From assembly GCF_002846555.1 (NCBI RefSeq), contig NZ_PJMS01000001.1:3658001-3722000 (forward strand): a stretch of 64,000 nucleotides of DNA, given 5' to 3'. Origin of the DNA: Aquimarina sp. MAR_2010_214. Lineage in GTDB: Bacteria; Bacteroidota; Bacteroidia; Flavobacteriales; Flavobacteriaceae. How positions within the stretch are numbered: the stretch's first letter is position 1; each line of letters begins with the position of its first letter. The position numbers and the translations under genes are program-made. Positions 62,401-64,000 of the stretch are shown in pieces. The notes under the pieces are model-generated. The model made no database searches. It was not told where the DNA came from and was given only the letters and a program-made list of their open reading frames with translations.

Positions 62401-62810
62401 GGAATAGATTTACACTTAGTGATGGATCTCGTAGACTCTCTAGTACAGGTAATGTAACTCGAGGTACATATGAAAGAAGATGGCAGCAACCGGGAGATGT
62501 TACAGATGTACCAGCTTTCGTATATGGTAATAGGCAAACTGGACAATCATCAAAGTCATCAAGCAGATTTATATATGATGGATCATTTATACGATTACGA
62601 GATGTGACTCTTGCATACAAATTACCTCTTAAGAGTATTGAGTCAATTGGACTTTCTTCTGCCAGAATTTATATCAAAGGAAACAATTTGTACACCTATA
62701 TAAAAGATGATCGGTTGGAGAGAGACCCTGAGTCAGGATCAGATGGAAGGTTAAACCAGGAGATTCCGATTTCGAGAGCACTGTTCTTAGGTTTAGATTT
62801 AACATTTTAA
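59424..62810 (+). CDS. SusC/RagA family TonB-dependent outer-membrane transporter with STN signalling domain
   Basis: A 1128-residue TonB-dependent receptor. Order: signal peptide, STN domain (about 45-100; ISLEEVTLQMAIEEIEQKSEFRFFYNN), CarboxypepD_reg-like domain (about 155-235; VSGNVKSNEGYPLPGVNVVI), LEEVVVTGYAVQRKS, plug (about 245-365; PNVRIRGVGSFTASFPLYVIDG), then the long barrel. The STN domain fits signalling to FecR and the sigma factor upstream. With SusD it imports an oligosaccharide or peptide. No glycoside hydrolase is in view, so the substrate is unknown. Confidence 0.96.
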   Translation: MKKNLSGVFLSRKHLIRIMKIYSLLICITISKLFSFNTYSQNISISLEEVTLQMAIEEIEQKSEFRFFYNNNLVDISRKVSLTATNERVKKVLYGLFDDTNINFKIYKNQIVLFPRNVKTSDLALKNLLDYIEEKSLEKAKKSTISDITKPQQNFVSGNVKSNEGYPLPGVNVVIKGTNKGTLTDFDGNYKLEANQGDPLVFSYVGFETLEVIVNKNTIDVTLKEDVSNLEEVVVTGYAVQRKSRLTGSAINVKLEAVNATPRAAIQESIQGNVPGVLVTSDSGQPGSTPNVRIRGVGSFTASFPLYVIDGIQTRDASIITSLNPGDIKTISVLKDAAATSIYGTRGANGVIVIQTKSGEQGKMIISYSAQAGLSSPTVADRFRPLNTSELQELLVEGVQNAGIRDNDNEALAYITDRGFNSDVNTDWFDLLTQDGFYQQHDLSLRGGNENTKYYISGGYFNQEGVIVGSQFERMNSRIKLDQKINNKIQISANISYNKNIFDERRDGGSFANPVRSIYRIRPDISPYNEDGTYNFRFNSTHNPVAQAETETRRNITHRILAGADLSYEILDGLSFESSINMNQGFRDDYIRLPAGFGDGRPTGRGNQDSDFLFTWLFRNMLRYNMSWRNHNMSAFGGYELQKTRNKFTDIQVENIPDGFVDLNAGSLPTEASTNRRQSGLNSIFLNAEYSYNEKYLISGSLRRDGSSTFKDDNQFGVFWSVGIGWNIANEEFMSSLSFINDFKLRASYGENGNDPIAGNENSNSVDDNPYAVFDLFSINDYDGSPGLFFSDLGNPNLKWEVNKPLNIGIDYSFFNNRIQGSFDWYKRETTDLIRARPISSTNGDVDIVQNIGAMENTGIEFDITTRNIVSSNNGFSWTTSFNYTTNKNKVTKLSDGGEPIIDGTRITAVGEDFETFYLVRYAGVDPENGEALWFINDESDATTNNYGDADQVIIGNATPDFYAGLRNTFSYKGISLDFQLYSAWGGLVYDTWNRFTLSDGSRRLSSTGNVTRGTYERRWQQPGDVTDVPAFVYGNRQTGQSSKSSSRFIYDGSFIRLRDVTLAYKLPLKSIESIGLSSARIYIKGNNLYTYIKDDRLERDPESGSDGRLNQEIPISRALFLGLDLTF

Positions 62811-62821
62811 TTTATAGCATC

Positions 62822-64000
62822 ATGAAAAATAATATAATATATACCCTTGTAGCATTAGTTTTGATGTTAAGTGCTTGTGAGGACACATTGGAGCAAGAAT
62901 TTTCTGATAATGTAGAGGTTTCTAATGCCATTATAGATCTTAATTCTTTAAATTTAGCAGCAAATGGTTCCTATAGCTTATTTGCAGATACAGATGTGTA
63001 TAACCGTACCGTGATGTTGCTTCCCGAAATTTTGTCTGACAATGCATTCATAGATGCATTTGATAATACAGGGAGATATTTGGATTTTGATTTATATACA
63101 GTAAACTCTAATAATAGATTCATAACCCCTGCTTGGGAAGATCTTACACGTATTATAGCTTCCACTTCAATAATTATAAAAAAGGCAGAGTTGTTATCCT
63201 TTCCTGAGTCAGAGCAGGAAGATGCCAAACAATATATAGGTGAAATGTATGCTTTAAGAGCATTGGCATTTCACAATCTTCAATTATTATTTGCGCAACC
63301 TTATAATTTTACACCTGATGCTTCTCATTTTGGAGTACCTATTCCTGATTTTGAAACTTTAGGGGATGGAGGTACTATTCAAGAACCAGGAAGAAGTACT
63401 ACAGCAACAGTCTATGCTCAAATTGAAAATGATTTAGTAAAGGCTATAGATTTAATGGAAACAAAATCATCTCCTTCTAGAATGGATGTTTATGCAGCAA
63501 AAGCATTACTTGCCCGAGTGTATTTGCATATGGAAGATTGGGGAAAAGCAAGAGATATGGCTACCGATGTAATTGATAATAGTGGAAATAAACTATTAGA
63601 GAATCAGGAGTATATTGCAAGTTGGGCTTTAGATGATAATAGTGAGACATTATTTACATTGGTAAATAATGAAACCGATAATTCTGGAACAAACTCTATA
63701 GGTTATTTTTATCTTACTTATAAAGATGCTTTTGCTACTGATGATTTTGTTAATACTTTAAGTATGACTGATATTAGGAGAGAATTATACCCTACAGATG
63801 ATGGAGTGAATTTGGTTAAAAAGTTCCCTAGAACAAACGTTCAGGATGATAATATTCAAATATTGAGGCTTTCCGAGATATATTTAATCAAAGCCGAGGC
63901 GCATGCACAATTAAATGAAAATATTGACGCTCAGCAAGCTCTGGATGCTATCATACAAAGAGCTGATCCAACAGTAGGAGCATCCACAGAAATAGGACAA
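62822..64000 (+). CDS. SusD/RagB family nutrient-binding lipoprotein (3' truncated by window)
   Basis: Begins at ATG 62822, 11 bases after susC, and is open to the end of the window (393 codons). Signal peptide with lipobox LMLSACEDT. SusD features: AANGSYSLFADTDVY near the start, YIGEMYALRALAFHNLQLLFAQPYN TPR-like helix (about 140), FGVPIPDF and RMDVYAAKALLARVYLHM; later SEIYLIKAEAHAQLNEN. It is the surface lid that binds substrate for the SusC partner. The end lies outside the window. Confidence 0.93.
   Translation, partial: MKNNIIYTLVALVLMLSACEDTLEQEFSDNVEVSNAIIDLNSLNLAANGSYSLFADTDVYNRTVMLLPEILSDNAFIDAFDNTGRYLDFDLYTVNSNNRFITPAWEDLTRIIASTSIIIKKAELLSFPESEQEDAKQYIGEMYALRALAFHNLQLLFAQPYNFTPDASHFGVPIPDFETLGDGGTIQEPGRSTTATVYAQIENDLVKAIDLMETKSSPSRMDVYAAKALLARVYLHMEDWGKARDMATDVIDNSGNKLLENQEYIASWALDDNSETLFTLVNNETDNSGTNSIGYFYLTYKDAFATDDFVNTLSMTDIRRELYPTDDGVNLVKKFPRTNVQDDNIQILRLSEIYLIKAEAHAQLNENIDAQQALDAIIQRADPTVGASTEIGQ

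Overview
The window is one stretch of a low-GC Bacteroidota chromosome, most likely a marine Flavobacteriaceae (Aquimarina-like; the genus cannot be fixed from sequence alone). The signs are a type IX secretion type-B sorting domain next to PorP/SprF and OmpA genes, SusC/SusD with a FecI/FecR pair, bacillithiol synthesis (BshA), almost no Shine-Dalgarno sequences, and many promoters with the Bacteroidota -7 element TAnnTTTG. Both ends are cut: hisH lacks its start and the susD-like gene lacks its end. No tRNA, 5S/16S/23S rRNA, IS element or CRISPR array was seen.

Layout. 1-3010: histidine genes hisH(partial)-hisA-hisF-hisIE, interrupted by a small four-helix-bundle gene bounded by short inverted repeats. 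3195-8946: a three-gene T9SS/gliding-type surface operon (type-B cargo, PorP/SprF, OmpA). 9123-10943: rpsA with a clear promoter, a leader hairpin and a strong terminator. 11296-12520: two exported proteins of unknown function. 12633-16679: pyrR-pyrB, a small conserved protein, a thioredoxin, RNase Z and a frameshifted pdxH. 16686-18887: OmpA-family envelope protein. 19276-22771: sixA-ppk1-ppx polyphosphate/phosphohistidine group. 22892-29180: a beta-barrel protein, a Crp-like regulator and an unusual operon whose first large gene fuses an NRPS-type adenylation domain to a six-helix membrane flavoreductase, followed by a crotonase and an outer-membrane-type protein. 29325-35188: MiaE, a lipoprotein, dnaX, the RNase P RNA, bshA and two tandem barrel paralogs. 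35279-39651: a DUF1338 enzyme divergent from an Lrp regulator and a YdiJ-like FAD/Fe-S dehydrogenase, which together suggest 2-oxoadipate to D-2-hydroxyglutarate to 2-oxoglutarate. 39712-41310: a second MiaE and a metallophosphoesterase. 41511-46299: a lipoprotein family array whose members share promoter and signal peptide but carry different mature domains, with one decayed copy. 46433-57523: aroC, a DAACS transporter, LysR, a PLP decarboxylase behind a long inverted repeat, a lipocalin-like lipoprotein, a DUF4139 protein, a DCC protein, an RmlD-like reductase, gcvT and DUF3052. 57719-64000: ECF sigma factor, FecR, SusC, SusD.

Most promising for new biology are the adenylation/membrane-flavoprotein operon (24360-29180), the lipoprotein array with a shared 5' module (43251-46299), the DUF1338/Lrp/YdiJ pair, the inverted-repeat-bounded four-helix-bundle unit in the his operon, and two distant loci with a palindrome exactly 46 nt upstream of a -7-like box. 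The pdxH frameshift lies in a run of seven Gs and may be a sequencing error.
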